From positions 434,001-498,000 of the forward strand of contig NZ_CP088923.1 of NCBI RefSeq assembly GCF_021545845.1: 64,000 nucleotides of DNA, written 5' to 3'. The stretch is from Rhodanobacter thiooxydans. GTDB taxonomy: Bacteria > Pseudomonadota > Gammaproteobacteria > Xanthomonadales > Rhodanobacteraceae. How positions within the stretch are numbered: the stretch's first letter is position 1; every line of letters starts with the position of its first letter. The position numbers were made by a program, and so were the translations under genes. Positions 1-13,604 of the stretch are shown piece after piece. Under the pieces are notes generated by a model. That model searched no databases. It saw only the letters and a program-made list of their open reading frames with translations, and was not told where the DNA came from.

Positions 1-2492
<2,492 letters not shown>

Positions 2493-2675
2493 TATAACCC
2501 CAAGTAGCTTCGTGGGTCTTGGCAAAGCCTGATTCGCATTCACCTCGACGCTTGTCACTCGTTTACGATTTATCTCACGTGAGATCCCTCTCACGAAAGA
2601 AGAGTCAACACCCCGCCATCCATGGCGGACTCTTCAAGAATGCGGAGCCGGCGCGTCAGCGCTGCTCCCACCCCT

Positions 2676-2792
2676 TCCCTGGCGGCCATAGCGGCGTGGT
2701 CCCACCTGATCCCATCCCGAACTCAGAAGTGAAACGCGCATGCGCCGATGGTAGTGTGGCTTGGCCATGCAAGAGTAGGTCACCGCCAGGGG
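2676..2792 (+). rRNA. rrf: 5S ribosomal RNA
   Basis: The roughly 117-base sequence matches the proteobacterial 5S pattern. The 5' arm ccctggcgg at about 2,677 pairs with ccgccaggg ending at about 2,791. The internal loop sequence cccgaactcagaagtgaaac is typical. It lies about 180 bases after the 23S end with no tRNA between, as is usual for the distal part of an rrn operon. Confidence 0.95.
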
Positions 2793-2804
2793 CTTTATCC
2801 TGAA

Positions 2805-2835
2805 ACACCCTCACCGGCAACGGTGGGGGTTTTTC
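2805..2835 (+). terminator. rrn operon terminator 1
   Basis: A GC-rich hairpin (arms ccctcaccg and cggtggggg around a gcaa loop) is followed by a run of five T just after the 5S gene. It fits an intrinsic terminator of the ribosomal RNA operon. Confidence 0.8.
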
Positions 2836-2895
2836 TTTGGTGCAGTGACACCGCCGCTCGCCACCTGCAACAGCTCGCTGCCTGGGGCTTTTTCC

Positions 2896-2933
2896 TGGAA
2901 GGCCTCCCCCTCCGGGGTGGCCTTCGCTTTTTG
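2896..2933 (+). terminator. rrn operon terminator 2
   Basis: A second hairpin (gaaggcc at 2,898 pairing with ggccttc ending at 2,925, with extra CCCC/GGGG pairs inside) is followed by gctttttg. A tandem second terminator is common after rrn operons. Confidence 0.6.
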
Positions 2934-3037
2934 GGCGGGCGGTGAACCTTCGACGCCTCAGCTTCACCGTGTCTTGATTGCCGACCATGGGCGCATTCCC
3001 TTATCGCCTATGATGTCGGAACGCCGCGATCCGGCGC

Positions 3038-3739
3038 ATGCCTGGGGAGCGGCCCTTGTTTGTCCACGTCGAAACGCGTCGCCGACCCCGATGGCACTGG
3101 GCAACCCTGTTGGTGGTGACGGTCTGCGTGGCCTGCTTCGTGGGCCTGGCGCTGATACCGGTCACGCAGCGGGTTTCCCTGTTGCTGGAATGGGGCACGG
3201 TGCCGGCGAATATTTTCGATCCGCATGAGGCGCTGTTGCCGCAGCTGACTGATCCGGCCCTGCTGCGTCTGTTCACGGCGCTGTTCATCCACGTGACCTG
3301 GCTGCATCTGCTGAGCAACCTGCTGTTCCTGGTGATTTTTGGCCTGCCGGGCGAGCGCGCGCTGGGGTCGTTGCGGTTCCTGCTGCTGTTTGTGGTCGGC
3401 GGGGTCGTGGCGAACCTGATCGGCGCGTTGTCCCTGACGGGCGTGCGCCTGCCCATCATCGGCTGCAGCGGCGCGGTATCGGCGGTGGTCGGTACGTACG
3501 TGGCGTTGTTTCCGCGTGCACGGCTCGGCCTGGTGCTGCCGCTGGGGCTTTACCTGGAATTCGTGCGGGTGCCGGCCTTCCTGCTGATCGGGCTGTGGGT
3601 ACTGCTGCAGTTGCTGTTCAGTTATGCAGGGCCGAGCTACGGCGCCTATGTGTGGTGGGCACACATCAGCGGCTTTCTGTTCGGCGTGGTGTTCGCGCTG
3701 TTTTCTCGCGATGCGATTGCCCGGCGCCTGAGCGGTTGA
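3038..3739 (+). CDS. Rhomboid family intramembrane serine protease
   Basis: This 233-residue membrane protein should cleave transmembrane substrates within the inner membrane. It has about six hydrophobic segments. The rhomboid signature is visible: HxxxN in the second membrane segment (HLLSNLLF), the serine motif GCSGAVSA (serine of the Ser-His dyad) and a late histidine in the last segment (AHISGFLFG). The length fits compact bacterial rhomboids. No substrate can be inferred. It is a single gene between the rrn terminators and a convergent GATase gene. The start is the first good ATG in frame, but the exact start is not decided by a strong ribosome binding site. Confidence 0.9.
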   Translation: MPGERPLFVHVETRRRPRWHWATLLVVTVCVACFVGLALIPVTQRVSLLLEWGTVPANIFDPHEALLPQLTDPALLRLFTALFIHVTWLHLLSNLLFLVIFGLPGERALGSLRFLLLFVVGGVVANLIGALSLTGVRLPIIGCSGAVSAVVGTYVALFPRARLGLVLPLGLYLEFVRVPAFLLIGLWVLLQLLFSYAGPSYGAYVWWAHISGFLFGVVFALFSRDAIARRLSG

Positions 3740-3742
3740 AGC

Positions 3743-4492
3743 TCAGCCCGCGATAGTGGTCCAGCGGTGGTCGCGCGAGAAGTGGCGCAGCAGCCGGCGG
3801 GCGGTGGGCGTGGCGGCAACCGCGCCGAAGATCTCCTGCGGGTTCGCGCCTTCGCGCTGCAGGTCGGCATGCTTGCGCCGGATGTAGGCGCGCATCACCT
3901 CGGCGTTGAACTCCGGGTGGAACTGTGCGCTGACTGCATGCGGCCCGTAGCGCAGCAGCTGGTGCGGATCCCGCGCCGAGCGGGCCAGTACCGTGGCCTC
4001 CGCCGGCGGTTCGATCACGCTTTGCTCGTGGGTGGTGTGCGCGCGAAAACTGGCTGACAGTGCGGGCGCTAGCGGGTCGTGTGCGGCGAGGGCCGTCAGC
4101 GCAATCGTCTGGGTGCCGATCTCGCGCCCGCCCGGCAGGTAGTCGACGCGCCCGCCCAGCGCATGAGCCATCAGCTGGTGGCCGTAGCAGACGCCGAAAA
4201 GCGGCAGCTCCGCATCCATCGCATCGCGGATCCACCCGGCCGTGTGCTCGCTCCACGACTCGCGCGCGGTGACCATGGCGGCCGAACCGGTGATGATGGC
4301 GCCGGCCACTTCGTGGGGCGGCGGCAGCGCTTCACCGACCGCGACGTCGACGATCCGCAGCTGCTGCGGATGCAGCCCGGCACCGAGGCGGAACCAGTGC
4401 GGGAAATCGCCATGGCGGGCGCGGATGGGTTCCGGCGCACGGCCGGTGCGGATGATCAGGACGGGTTTCATGCGGAGGGTCAATGGCGGCAT
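3743..4492 (-). CDS. Class I glutamine amidotransferase (GMP synthase-like)
   Basis: A stand-alone class I GATase domain of about 250 residues, similar to the glutaminase half of GMP synthase. The catalytic cysteine motif GVCYGHQLMAHALGG and the C-terminal His-Glu pair (QFHPEF) are present, so it should hydrolyse glutamine or a gamma-glutamyl compound. The acceptor is unknown and there is no synthase domain. The gene follows the GspE-type ATPase on the same strand with almost no gap, so the two are probably co-transcribed. Three starts are possible (4,516, 4,492, 4,471), none with a strong Shine-Dalgarno. I chose 4,492 because it lies just after the upstream stop. The conserved part begins at the 4,471 methionine. 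Confidence 0.85.
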   Translation of the reverse strand: MPPLTLRMKPVLIIRTGRAPEPIRARHGDFPHWFRLGAGLHPQQLRIVDVAVGEALPPPHEVAGAIITGSAAMVTARESWSEHTAGWIRDAMDAELPLFGVCYGHQLMAHALGGRVDYLPGGREIGTQTIALTALAAHDPLAPALSASFRAHTTHEQSVIEPPAEATVLARSARDPHQLLRYGPHAVSAQFHPEFNAEVMRAYIRRKHADLQREGANPQEIFGAVAATPTARRLLRHFSRDHRWTTIAG

Positions 4493-4502
4493 CGGGACGT
4501 CT

Positions 4503-6323
4503 TTACGGCTGTGCATCGTCGAGCGCGTCGATCGGTGGAAGCACGGTGAGGACTTCCTGTGCGGTGGTCAGTCCGGCGGCGACCTGGTCGGCAGCCGAGA
4601 TGCGCAGCGGGCGCATGCCTTCGGACAGCGCTGCCTGCCCGAACCGGCCGAGGTCGAGCTGGGCCGAAACCATGCCGCGCAGGCGTGGCGAGAGCTTCAG
4701 CATCTCGTAGATGCCGGTGCGTCCGAGAAAGCCGGTATGGCGGCACTCCAGACAGCCGACCGGCTGGAATACCTGCGGTGGCACCGGCACGTCCCAGCCA
4801 TGGGTGAGCACGGTCCAGGCCTGCGGATCCTGCCTGGCCACCTGCTTGCAGTGCGGGCACAGCGTGCGCACCAGCCGCTGCGCCACCACGCCGGTCAGGG
4901 TGGACTGGATCAGGTAGTGCGGCACGCCAAGGTCGAGCAGGCGGGTGACCGCACTCGGGGCATCGTTGGTATGCAGCGTCGACAGCACCAGGTGGCCGGT
5001 GAGCGAGGCTTGCACCGCCACCTGCGCGGTTTCCAGGTCGCGGATCTCGCCGATCATGATGATGTCCGGGTCCTGCCGCAGCAACGTGCGCACGCCGGCG
5101 GCGAAATCCAGCTCGATCGCTGCGTGCACCTGCATCTGGTTGAACTCCGGTGAGACCATCTCGATCGGGTCTTCCACCGTGCACACGTTGAGCTCCGGCG
5201 TGGCCAGGTGCTTCAGCGTGGAGTACAGCGTGGTGGTCTTGCCTGAGCCGGTGGGCCCGGTAACCAGCACGATGCCGTGCGGGCGCTCGACCATGCCGCG
5301 CCAGTGGGCGGCTTCGTTGGCGGAGAAGCCGAGCTGGGCGAAATCCTTCACCACCAGGTCGGGGTCGAAGATACGCATCACCACCTTCTCGCCGAACGCG
5401 GTGGGCATGTTGGAGATGCGCAGTTCCACCTCGCGCCCGCCGGAGGAGCGGGTCTTGATGCGGCCGTCCTGCGGGCGACGTTTCTCGGCCACGTCCATGC
5501 GGGCGAGGATCTTGATGCGCGCGGTCACCGCCGTCATCACCGGCGAGGGCAGTTCGAACACCTTCTGCATGGCGCCGTCGATGCGGAAGCGGATGTGCCC
5601 GGTCTCGCGGCGTGGCTCCAGGTGGATGTCCGAGGCGCGCTGCTCGAATGCGTACTGCAGCAGCCAGTCGACGATGTGCACCACGTGGCGATCGTCGGCG
5701 CCTACCTCGCCGCTCTTGCCCAGTTCGACCAGCTGCTCGAAGTTGAGGATGGCAGAAGACGTGTCGCCGCCGCTCTTGGCGTCCTGCGCCAGCTGGATCG
5801 AGCGCTGGACGCCGTAGAACTCCTGCAGGTAGCGGTTGATGTCGATCGGGCTGGCCACCACGCGCTTGACGTCCCGCCGCAGCATCTGCGCCAGGTCGGG
5901 CGCCCAGCCGGCCTCGAACGGCTCGCAGGTGGCGAACGTCACCTCGCCCGGGGCAGCCGCGATTGGCAGGATGCGGTGGCGCTTCGCGTAAGCATGGCTC
6001 ACCACCTGGGTTGCGGCGGCCACGTTGATCTTCATCGGATCGATCTTCAGATACGGCAACCCGGCGTGGCCGGCCAGCCACTCGGTCAGGCCTTCCAGGC
6101 TCAGTGGCCGGCCCGGATCGTGCTGGTTCGCCAGCCTCGCGTTCGCGATCAGCACTAGCGGGTGCAGTTCGACCGTACTGCGGCCGGCTGGGACGCCCAT
6201 GCGCACCTGCTTGGCGTCGTCGGCCAGCAGATAACCATCGACCACCAGCGTGGCCAGCAGTTCATCCAGCCCGAGCCGGCCGCGGCGGCCGAGCAGGGAT
6301 GCGATTTGCGGTGAAGCGGCCAT
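4503..6323 (-). CDS. GspE/PilB-type secretion or pilus assembly ATPase
   Basis: A 606-residue hexameric traffic ATPase that would power a type II secretion or type IV pilus machine at the inner membrane. It has an N-terminal MshEN-like region, Walker A ([15 protein letters not shown]), an Asp box and Walker B ([17 protein letters not shown]), a His box ([15 protein letters not shown]) and a CxxC...CxxC zinc site (CPHC, CLEC), as in GspE/PilB. No other pilus or secretion genes are nearby, so the partner machine is not known. A longer TTG-started version to 6,341 is open, but ATG at 6,323 is preceded by AAGGGA at proper spacing and is preferred. Confidence 0.9.
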   Translation of the reverse strand: MAASPQIASLLGRRGRLGLDELLATLVVDGYLLADDAKQVRMGVPAGRSTVELHPLVLIANARLANQHDPGRPLSLEGLTEWLAGHAGLPYLKIDPMKINVAAATQVVSHAYAKRHRILPIAAAPGEVTFATCEPFEAGWAPDLAQMLRRDVKRVVASPIDINRYLQEFYGVQRSIQLAQDAKSGGDTSSAILNFEQLVELGKSGEVGADDRHVVHIVDWLLQYAFEQRASDIHLEPRRETGHIRFRIDGAMQKVFELPSPVMTAVTARIKILARMDVAEKRRPQDGRIKTRSSGGREVELRISNMPTAFGEKVVMRIFDPDLVVKDFAQLGFSANEAAHWRGMVERPHGIVLVTGPTGSGKTTTLYSTLKHLATPELNVCTVEDPIEMVSPEFNQMQVHAAIELDFAAGVRTLLRQDPDIIMIGEIRDLETAQVAVQASLTGHLVLSTLHTNDAPSAVTRLLDLGVPHYLIQSTLTGVVAQRLVRTLCPHCKQVARQDPQAWTVLTHGWDVPVPPQVFQPVGCLECRHTGFLGRTGIYEMLKLSPRLRGMVSAQLDLGRFGQAALSEGMRPLRISAADQVAAGLTTAQEVLTVLPPIDALDDAQP

Positions 6324-6383
6324 CCGGGTGTGTCCCTTCAATGCGCATTCCAGCCGGAATCCGGCGGAAAAGCACGCTGCAGC

Positions 6384-6389
6384 TATACT
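6384..6389 (+). promoter_or_regulatory. Possible -10 box of the glyQS promoter
   Basis: The hexamer TATACT lies 31 bases before the glyQ ATG in the divergent gap between glyQ and the GspE-type gene. No convincing -35 box is seen, so this is a weak prediction. Confidence 0.35.
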
Positions 6390-6420
6390 AACGCGCTTTA
6401 CCCAAGGTCACGGAAAACCA

Positions 6421-7327
<907 letters not shown>

Positions 7328-7331
<4 letters not shown>

Positions 7332-9475
7332 GCGCCGCCAAGTCACTGCTAGTCGAACTGGGCACCGAGGAACTACCGCCGAAGGCACTGGACGAGCTGT
7401 CCGCGGCCTTCCTGCGCGGCATCTGCGACGGCCTGGCCAAACGCGGTATCGAGGCCGGACTCGACCTGGCCCAGGCTTACGCCTCGCCGCGTCGTCTGGC
7501 CGCCTACATCCCGGCCGTGGCCGCTGCGCAGCCGCCGCAGTCGCTGGAGCGGCGAGGGCCGGCGCTGAACGCCGCGCTCGATGCCGAGGGCCGACCGTCG
7601 AAGGCGCTGCTCGGCTTCGCGCAGTCCTGCGGCGTCAGCGTCGAACAGCTGGAGAAGCTGGAGACCGACAAGGGCGGCTGGTATGTCTGGCGCGCGGTCA
7701 AGCCGGGCCAGCCGGTGGCGGCGCTGCTACCGGAAATCGTCGACGAGGCGCTGAAGACGCTGCCGATCCCGCGGCCGATGCGCTGGGCCGACCACGACTA
7801 CAGCTTCGTGCGCCCGGCGCACTGGCTGGTGATCCTGCACGGCGCCGACATCATCGACGGCAGCGTGCTGGGCCTGACCAGCGGCCGCAAGTCGCGCGGC
7901 CACCGCTTCATGCACCCGCAACCGGTGCACCTGGCCGACGCCGACGGCTGGCTGGATGCGATGCGCGCCTGCAACGTGCTGGCCGATCCGCGCGAGCGAC
8001 GCCAGCGCATCCGCGAGCAGATCGGCCTGGCCGCGGCGGTCACCGGCGGCGTGCCGCGGTTCGACGAGGCGCTGCTCGACGAGCTGGCCAACCTCACCGA
8101 GTGGCCGGTGGCGATCGCCTGCACGTTCGAGCGCGAGTTCCTCGGCGTGCCGCCGGAAGCGCTGGTGACCACCATGGTGGCGAACCAGAAGTTCGTGCCG
8201 GTGTTCGACGCCGAGGGCAAGCTGACCGAGCATTTCATCGGCATCGCCAATATCGAGAGCCGGAACCCGGCCGAGATCCGCAAGGGTTACGAGCGGGTGA
8301 TCCGGCCGCGCTTCGCCGACGCCAAGTTCTTCTGGGATGAAGACCTGAAGACGCCGCTGGCGAGTTATCAGGAGCAGCTCAAGGGCGTCACTTACCAGCA
8401 GGCGCTAGGCAGTCTGTGGGACAAGAGCGTGCGCGTCGCCGAACTGGCGCGGGTGGCCGCGAACCGGGTCCGCGTCGATGCCGCTGCCGCCACCCGCGCG
8501 GCGAGCCTGAGCAAGTGCGACCTGCTGACCCGCATGGTGGGCGAGTTTCCCGAATTGCAGGGCGTGATGGGCCGCTACTACGCCAGCCACGACGGCGAGA
8601 TGGCGGCAGTGGCCGAGGCGTTGGACAGCTACTACCAGCCGCGCTTCGGCGGCGACGCGATCGCCGCCGACCGGCTCGGCCAGGTACTGGCCGTGGCCGA
8701 ACGGCTCGACACCCTGGCCGGCATCTTCGCCGTCGGCATGAAGCCCGGCGGCAACAAGGACCCGTTCGCCCTGCGCCGTGCCGCGCTGGGCCTGGCGCGG
8801 ACCCTGATCGAGGGCGGTCTGGAACTGGACTTGCGCGCCAGCTTCATCGAAGCGCTCGAGCTGCTGCCGGATACGGCACTGGCCGCGGGACTGAAGCCGG
8901 GCAAGGACGGCAAGCCGCCGGCCTTGAACGCAGGCCAGCGCCGCGCGATCCTGACCGACGAGCTGTATGACTTCGTGTTCGACCGCCTACGCGGATACTA
9001 CGCCGAGCAGGGTTTCGACAACGCCCAGTTCGAGGCGGTGCTGGCGGTGCAGCCGGTCAGCCTGGCCGATTTCGACCGCCGTCTGCGCGCAGTGGCCGAA
9101 TTCGGCCGCCGTCCGGAAGCCACCAGCCTGGCGGCGGCCAACAAGCGGGTCGCCAACATCCTGCGCAAGCAGGCCGAGGAGGCCGACGCGCCTCCGGTCG
9201 GGCGAACCGTCGACCCGACGCATTTCGAGGCGGATGCGGAGCGCGACCTGGCCGACGCACTGGTCTCGGCTCGGCAGGACAATGCCGCCGCGCTGGTCGC
9301 CGGCGATTACACCGCGGTGCTGGCGCGGCTGTCACAACTGCAGGCCGTGGTGGATGCCTTCTTCGACAGCGTGCTGGTGAACGCCGCCGATCCGGCCGTG
9401 CGGGCCAACCGGCTGGCCCTGCTGGGCCAGTTGAAAGCCCAGTTCGGAGCCGTCGCCGACATCGCCCTGCTTTGA
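7328..9475 (+). CDS. glyS: Glycyl-tRNA synthetase beta subunit
   Basis: The 715-residue beta chain of tetrameric GlyRS, which binds tRNA-Gly through its C-terminal anticodon-binding part. It starts with the characteristic [16 protein letters not shown] and includes the HD-like core (e.g. [15 protein letters not shown] and [11 protein letters not shown] segments). The start codon is the ATG of the ATGA overlap with glyQ. A much longer open frame extends upstream through glyQ but is only an overlap shadow. It ends just before a bidirectional hairpin. Confidence 0.98.
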
Positions 9476-9489
9476 CTACCGGCACAAGA

Positions 9490-9523
9490 AAACGTGGCAA
9501 CCCCGCACGGGCTGCCACGCTTT
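9490..9523. terminator. Bidirectional terminator between glyS and the XRE gene
   Basis: The arms cgtggca (9,493-9,499) and tgccacg (9,513-9,519) form a hairpin with a GC-rich loop, T-rich on the right (ctttc) and A-rich on the left (aagaaaa). It can serve both convergent genes. Confidence 0.6.
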
Positions 9524-9550
9524 CATTGTCGCCACCGGGCGTTGGACCGG

Positions 9551-10117
9551 TCAGGCCGTATTGCGTTGCTGGCGGATCCGCTCGGCGAGACGCTGGTTGA
9601 AAGTCACCATGGCCAGCGGGTCCACGTGGGAGCCGCCGGGGCCGAGCATTTCGTAGAGCTGGCTGAGCAGGTCGGTGTTGTCGGACAACGAAAGGCGGCT
9701 GTCGGCCAGGCTCAGTTCCGACTGCAGCATGCGTACGGCAGTATCCAGCCGCTGTGCATCCACCGTGGTGGCGGCAGCCAGGTGGCGGTGCACCGGGGCC
9801 GGATGGGCGTGGTGGCGGTGCGGTGTAGCTTCTTCCGAGCTGTACTGCTCATCCATGCCGGTGGGCGTGGGGTCCACCTGCAGCGTGCCCTCCCCGGCCA
9901 CCAGCCAGACCAGCGAGATGCCCAGCGTCTTGGCCAGTGTCACGCATCGTGCGCGCGACGGATCGGTGTTGCCATCGCGCCAGCTGCGTACCACGCCTTC
10001 CGAGAAGCCGCACATTCGGGCGATCTCGGTGGCGCTTCCCACACGCTGGATCAGCAACTTGATGCGTTCGGCGAAGGTTTCTGCGGTTTGCGGAGCCATG
10101 GGGGTTTGCATGTCCAT
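9551..10117 (-). CDS. XRE-family helix-turn-helix transcriptional regulator
   Basis: A 188-residue DNA-binding protein. Residues about 12-80 form a lambda-repressor/XRE-like helix-turn-helix (ATEIARMCGFSEGVVRSWRDG) followed by WLVAGEGT, the common end of CI/XRE domains. A histidine-rich linker (HRHHAHPAPVHRH) and a predicted helical C-terminal part follow. It is divergent from the TonB-dependent receptor across a 277-base gap, so it may control that gene or itself. The His-rich stretch could bind metal, but this is speculation. Host regulator or domesticated phage repressor cannot be told apart. Confidence 0.8.
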   Translation of the reverse strand: MDMQTPMAPQTAETFAERIKLLIQRVGSATEIARMCGFSEGVVRSWRDGNTDPSRARCVTLAKTLGISLVWLVAGEGTLQVDPTPTGMDEQYSSEEATPHRHHAHPAPVHRHLAAATTVDAQRLDTAVRMLQSELSLADSRLSLSDNTDLLSQLYEMLGPGGSHVDPLAMVTFNQRLAERIRQQRNTA

Positions 10118-10394
10118 AGGAAGTACCGCCGTGGGTGAGGGCTAGCGTAAGTTTATGCCGCAAGTCAAGCGAAGAACACCGAAACAGAATGTTAGGGAAG
10201 TGTTGACCCACGCGTTTTCTTGAACTAACGTCGCAACAACTTACGTGAGCCGTCTGCGTAGGAAACCTAGTCTAAATCATGTGTGTCGGCACGGGCTTGC
10301 ATAGTTTCCTGGATGCCGCCTTTGGATGCCACGAACACACAAAAAGTTTCTTGTGCCCGGATGACTCGGGCCAAACCATGGGGAGTCACTACTG
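10118..10394. other. Divergent promoter region between XRE regulator and TonB receptor
   Basis: This 277-base gap has no gene. It holds two copies of the word cttacg/cgtaag in opposite orientation (gcgtaagttt near 10,145 and aacttacgtg near 10,240) that could be operator half-sites. It also holds a ttgacc-17-taacgt pair beginning near 10,203 that loosely resembles a sigma-70 promoter facing the receptor gene. None of these is strong. Confidence 0.35.
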
Positions 10395-13300
10395 ATGAAT
10401 TTGCGTAGAAATTCCAAGACGGGGCAACTGCAGCGCACTGCACTCGCTCTGGCGCTGGGCTTGGGCTTCAGCGGTCTGGCCTTCGGTCAGGCGACCACCG
10501 GCAGCATCTTCGGCCAGGCGCCAGCTGCATCCGGTGAGACCGTCACGGTAAGTGGCTCCACCGGTATTACCCGCGAGGTTGCTGTTGACAGCAGCGGACG
10601 CTACCGCATCACGAATCTTCCGCTCGGCACCTACACGGTCACCCTCAAGAAGGACGGCGTGGCGGTCGACTCGCGTGACAATGTCAACCTTGTGGTTGGC
10701 GCTGGTACGGCGGTGTCCTTTGCAAGTGCGGAAAACGCTCAGAACCTGGGCGCGGTGACGGTTCAGGCCAATGCGCTTCCCGTGATCGATGTCTCCTCGG
10801 TTGATTCGCGCACGGTCATCACCGCCCAGGAACTGGCCAAGCTGCCGCTCGGCCGCACCGCCGAGTCGATCGCCCTGCTGGCTCCGGGCGCGGTCGCCGG
10901 TAACGGTGCCTTTGGTCGGACGGTTTCGTTCGGCGGTGCCGGCGTCACCGAAAATGCGTACTACATCAACGGCTTCAACACGACCGATCCGTTGAAGGCT
11001 CTGGGTGGCGTTGGCCTGCCGTATGGCTCGATCGACCAGCAGGAAACCTACACCGGTGGCTACAGCGCCATGTATGGTCGTTCGGACGGCGGCGTGATCA
11101 GCCAGGTCGGCAAGCGCGGTACCAACGAGTGGCATTTCGGTGCGCAGGTGACTTGGTCGCCCAAGTCGCTGGCCAATGATCCGGAAAGCATCTACTACCC
11201 GAACAACCAGCTGCCGTCGGGCTATGTCTATAACAACCCGAACCTGCCGGGCACGATCTACCGCAACCGCAAGAACAATACCAGCTGGGATACCACCTAT
11301 TCGGTCTATGCCGGTGGTCCGCTGATCCGCGATCGCCTGTACATGTTCGTGTCGGCCGAGTCCGAAAAGCAGCAGGGTACGAGCACCTCGACCTCCGACG
11401 CTGGCGCGCCAGCGGTCAACAAGTACAAATACAGCCTGCCCAAGCTGTACACCAAGTTCGACTGGAACATCAACGACAGCAACATCCTGGAATACACCCA
11501 CATCAAGAGCAACACGTCCTACAGCGGCGACCTGTATAGCTACAGCTATGCCACGGGCATGCACAGCGCCGGGATCACGGGCCATCCGACCTCGACCAAG
11601 GATGCCAACAGGTACGATATCGCCAAGTACACCGGTTACATCACCGATGACCTGACGCTGTCGGTGACTTACGGCAAGAGCAAGACCGAGAACTACACCG
11701 TCATCCCGGGGCTCAGCGCCACACTGCCGTTCCTCTCGGGCGTGACCAACCAGAATCCGGCCATCACCGGCGGTACCCCGATCCGCAACGGTGTTACGAG
11801 TTACGCGACCACCACCCCGGATGCGGGCAGCAAGACGCGCGGCCTGCGCGCCGACTTGGAATACCAGTTGGGTGATCACCACCTTGCCCTTGGTATCGAC
11901 AACCAGTCTTACTTCGCCCACAACCAGGGCCGGGACATGGGTGGTCCGGGTTATATCTGGATCTACAGCAAGACCGGCAAGCCCACCAGGGCGATCAACC
12001 CAACCCTCGGCGTCGGTGCTCCGGGCGGCAATGGCTACTACGTCCAGAAGTACATCTTCAAGACCACCACCAGCATGTCGGTCAAGCAGAAGGCGTTCTA
12101 TCTGGAAGATCGCTGGCAGATCAGCGACAACGTGATGCTCAGCCTGGGCGTGCGCAACGACCACTTCACCAACTACAACAGCGCAGCCAAGCCGTACGTC
12201 GATCAGAAGAACCAGTGGGCACCGCGTCTGGGCGCCAGCTGGGACGTGTTCGGGGACTCCTCGTTCAAGGTTTACGGCAATCTTGGTCGCTACTTCCTCG
12301 CGTTGCCCAACAGTGTGGCCATTCGTGGCGCCTCTGCCTCCACTTACACGCGTGAGTATTCCACCTACACCGGTATCGACCCGGTGACTGGCGCCCCGAC
12401 CGGCCTGACCGCACTGGGTCCGGGCCCGGTGTCTGCCAATGGCGAATACGGTATCGCACCGGACAACAAGACCTTCGCCCCGACCGATCTGAAGTCGCAG
12501 TACCAGGATGAAGCCATTCTCGGTTTCGACAAGACGCTGGGCTCGGATTGGGCCTATGGCGCGAAGGCAACCTACCGCGAGCTGCAGTCCGCGATCGATG
12601 ACATCTGCGACGGTGGCAAGATCGAAAGCAAGCTGATCGCGCAGGGCGTCAACACCTCCACGCTCGACATCCACAGCTGCTACATCTTCAACCCGGGCCG
12701 CACCAACAACTTCCTGCTCAACGACTCGAACGGCGGCTACAAGAGCGTCCAGATGTCGCAGGCTGACTGGGGCTTCAACCAGGGTGCCAAGCGCAAGTAC
12801 TACGCGCTCGACATGTACCTGGAACATCCGTTCAACGGCAAGTGGCAGGCGCGTGTGGACTACACGTTCTCGCGCAGCTGGGGCAACACCGAGGGTCAGG
12901 TGCGTTCCGATCTGGGCCAGGATGACGTGTCCAAGACGGAAGACTGGGATGCAGCTGAGCTGATGATTGCCAGCGGTGGCCTGATGGCGAACAACCGTCG
13001 GCACCAGTTGAAGATCCGCGGCAGCTACCAGATCACGCCGGAATGGCTGGTCTCCGCTGCAGCGCGGATCCAGTCGGGTACGCCGAAGAACTGCCTGGGT
13101 TATTTCGGTCCGAACCAGACCGATCCGATCGGCTACGGTGGTGATTACCACTTCTGCTTCGGCAAGGCCAGCGGTCCGGGAGCTGCGGGTAATACGCCGT
13201 GGACGGAGAAGGTCGATCTGGCGGTGACTTATCGTCCGGCGTTCGCCGACCACAAGCTGGGCTTCTCGCTCAACGCCTTCAACGTGCTCAATCAGCGTCG

Positions 13301-13421
13301 GGTAACCAATACGGTCCCGCGGTCGCAGACCAATGTGGGCACGGTCTCGAACACCTATGGTATCGGCACCTACTTCCAGGAGCCGCGTTACGTGCGTCTC
13401 TCCATGACGTATGACTACTAA
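10395..13421 (+). CDS. TonB-dependent receptor, Oar-like (carboxypeptidase-regulatory-like N-domain)
   Basis: A 1008-residue outer membrane receptor. A signal peptide covers about residues 1-29 (hydrophobic core ALALALGLGFSGLAFGQ). A short beta-sandwich domain of the carboxypeptidase-regulatory type follows (about 30-100), then a plug domain (about 115-230; TAESIALLAPGAV, SDGGVISQVGK) and a long beta-barrel that ends in an aromatic residue (YVRLSMTYDY), as outer membrane barrels do. The family is strongly expanded in Xanthomonadales and is linked to peptide, carbohydrate or siderophore uptake. The substrate here is unknown. It is followed by a clear terminator and is monocistronic. A 954-codon open frame on the other strand is an antisense artefact of GC-rich coding. 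Confidence 0.93.
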   Translation: MNLRRNSKTGQLQRTALALALGLGFSGLAFGQATTGSIFGQAPAASGETVTVSGSTGITREVAVDSSGRYRITNLPLGTYTVTLKKDGVAVDSRDNVNLVVGAGTAVSFASAENAQNLGAVTVQANALPVIDVSSVDSRTVITAQELAKLPLGRTAESIALLAPGAVAGNGAFGRTVSFGGAGVTENAYYINGFNTTDPLKALGGVGLPYGSIDQQETYTGGYSAMYGRSDGGVISQVGKRGTNEWHFGAQVTWSPKSLANDPESIYYPNNQLPSGYVYNNPNLPGTIYRNRKNNTSWDTTYSVYAGGPLIRDRLYMFVSAESEKQQGTSTSTSDAGAPAVNKYKYSLPKLYTKFDWNINDSNILEYTHIKSNTSYSGDLYSYSYATGMHSAGITGHPTSTKDANRYDIAKYTGYITDDLTLSVTYGKSKTENYTVIPGLSATLPFLSGVTNQNPAITGGTPIRNGVTSYATTTPDAGSKTRGLRADLEYQLGDHHLALGIDNQSYFAHNQGRDMGGPGYIWIYSKTGKPTRAINPTLGVGAPGGNGYYVQKYIFKTTTSMSVKQKAFYLEDRWQISDNVMLSLGVRNDHFTNYNSAAKPYVDQKNQWAPRLGASWDVFGDSSFKVYGNLGRYFLALPNSVAIRGASASTYTREYSTYTGIDPVTGAPTGLTALGPGPVSANGEYGIAPDNKTFAPTDLKSQYQDEAILGFDKTLGSDWAYGAKATYRELQSAIDDICDGGKIESKLIAQGVNTSTLDIHSCYIFNPGRTNNFLLNDSNGGYKSVQMSQADWGFNQGAKRKYYALDMYLEHPFNGKWQARVDYTFSRSWGNTEGQVRSDLGQDDVSKTEDWDAAELMIASGGLMANNRRHQLKIRGSYQITPEWLVSAAARIQSGTPKNCLGYFGPNQTDPIGYGGDYHFCFGKASGPGAAGNTPWTEKVDLAVTYRPAFADHKLGFSLNAFNVLNQRRVTNTVPRSQTNVGTVSNTYGIGTYFQEPRYVRLSMTYDY

Positions 13422-13478
13422 GCAATACGTACAAAGGGATGAGCATGCTGCTCTGATGCTCTGAACTTGCCTTGAAGA

Positions 13479-13508
13479 AACGCCACCCTTGATGGGTGGC
13501 GTTTTTTT
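13479..13508 (+). terminator. Intrinsic terminator of the TonB receptor gene
   Basis: The hairpin arms cgccaccc (13,481-13,488) and gggtggcg, with a short ttgat loop, are followed by seven T. This is a textbook intrinsic terminator 58 bases after the stop codon. Confidence 0.92.
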
Positions 13509-13604
13509 GTGTCTGGTTGTGTCCGCAAGTCATACGCGGCAATACTTGCCGGATCCCCTCGCACGCTCCACGGTGGGCGTGACGATACCAACCCAGGCCA
13601 TCGC

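Noticed and set aside
10389..13253. A 954-codon open frame on the minus strand opposite the TonB receptor
   Set aside because: It mirrors codon periodicity of a well-recognised receptor gene, has low-complexity Val/Arg/Gly composition and no domain.
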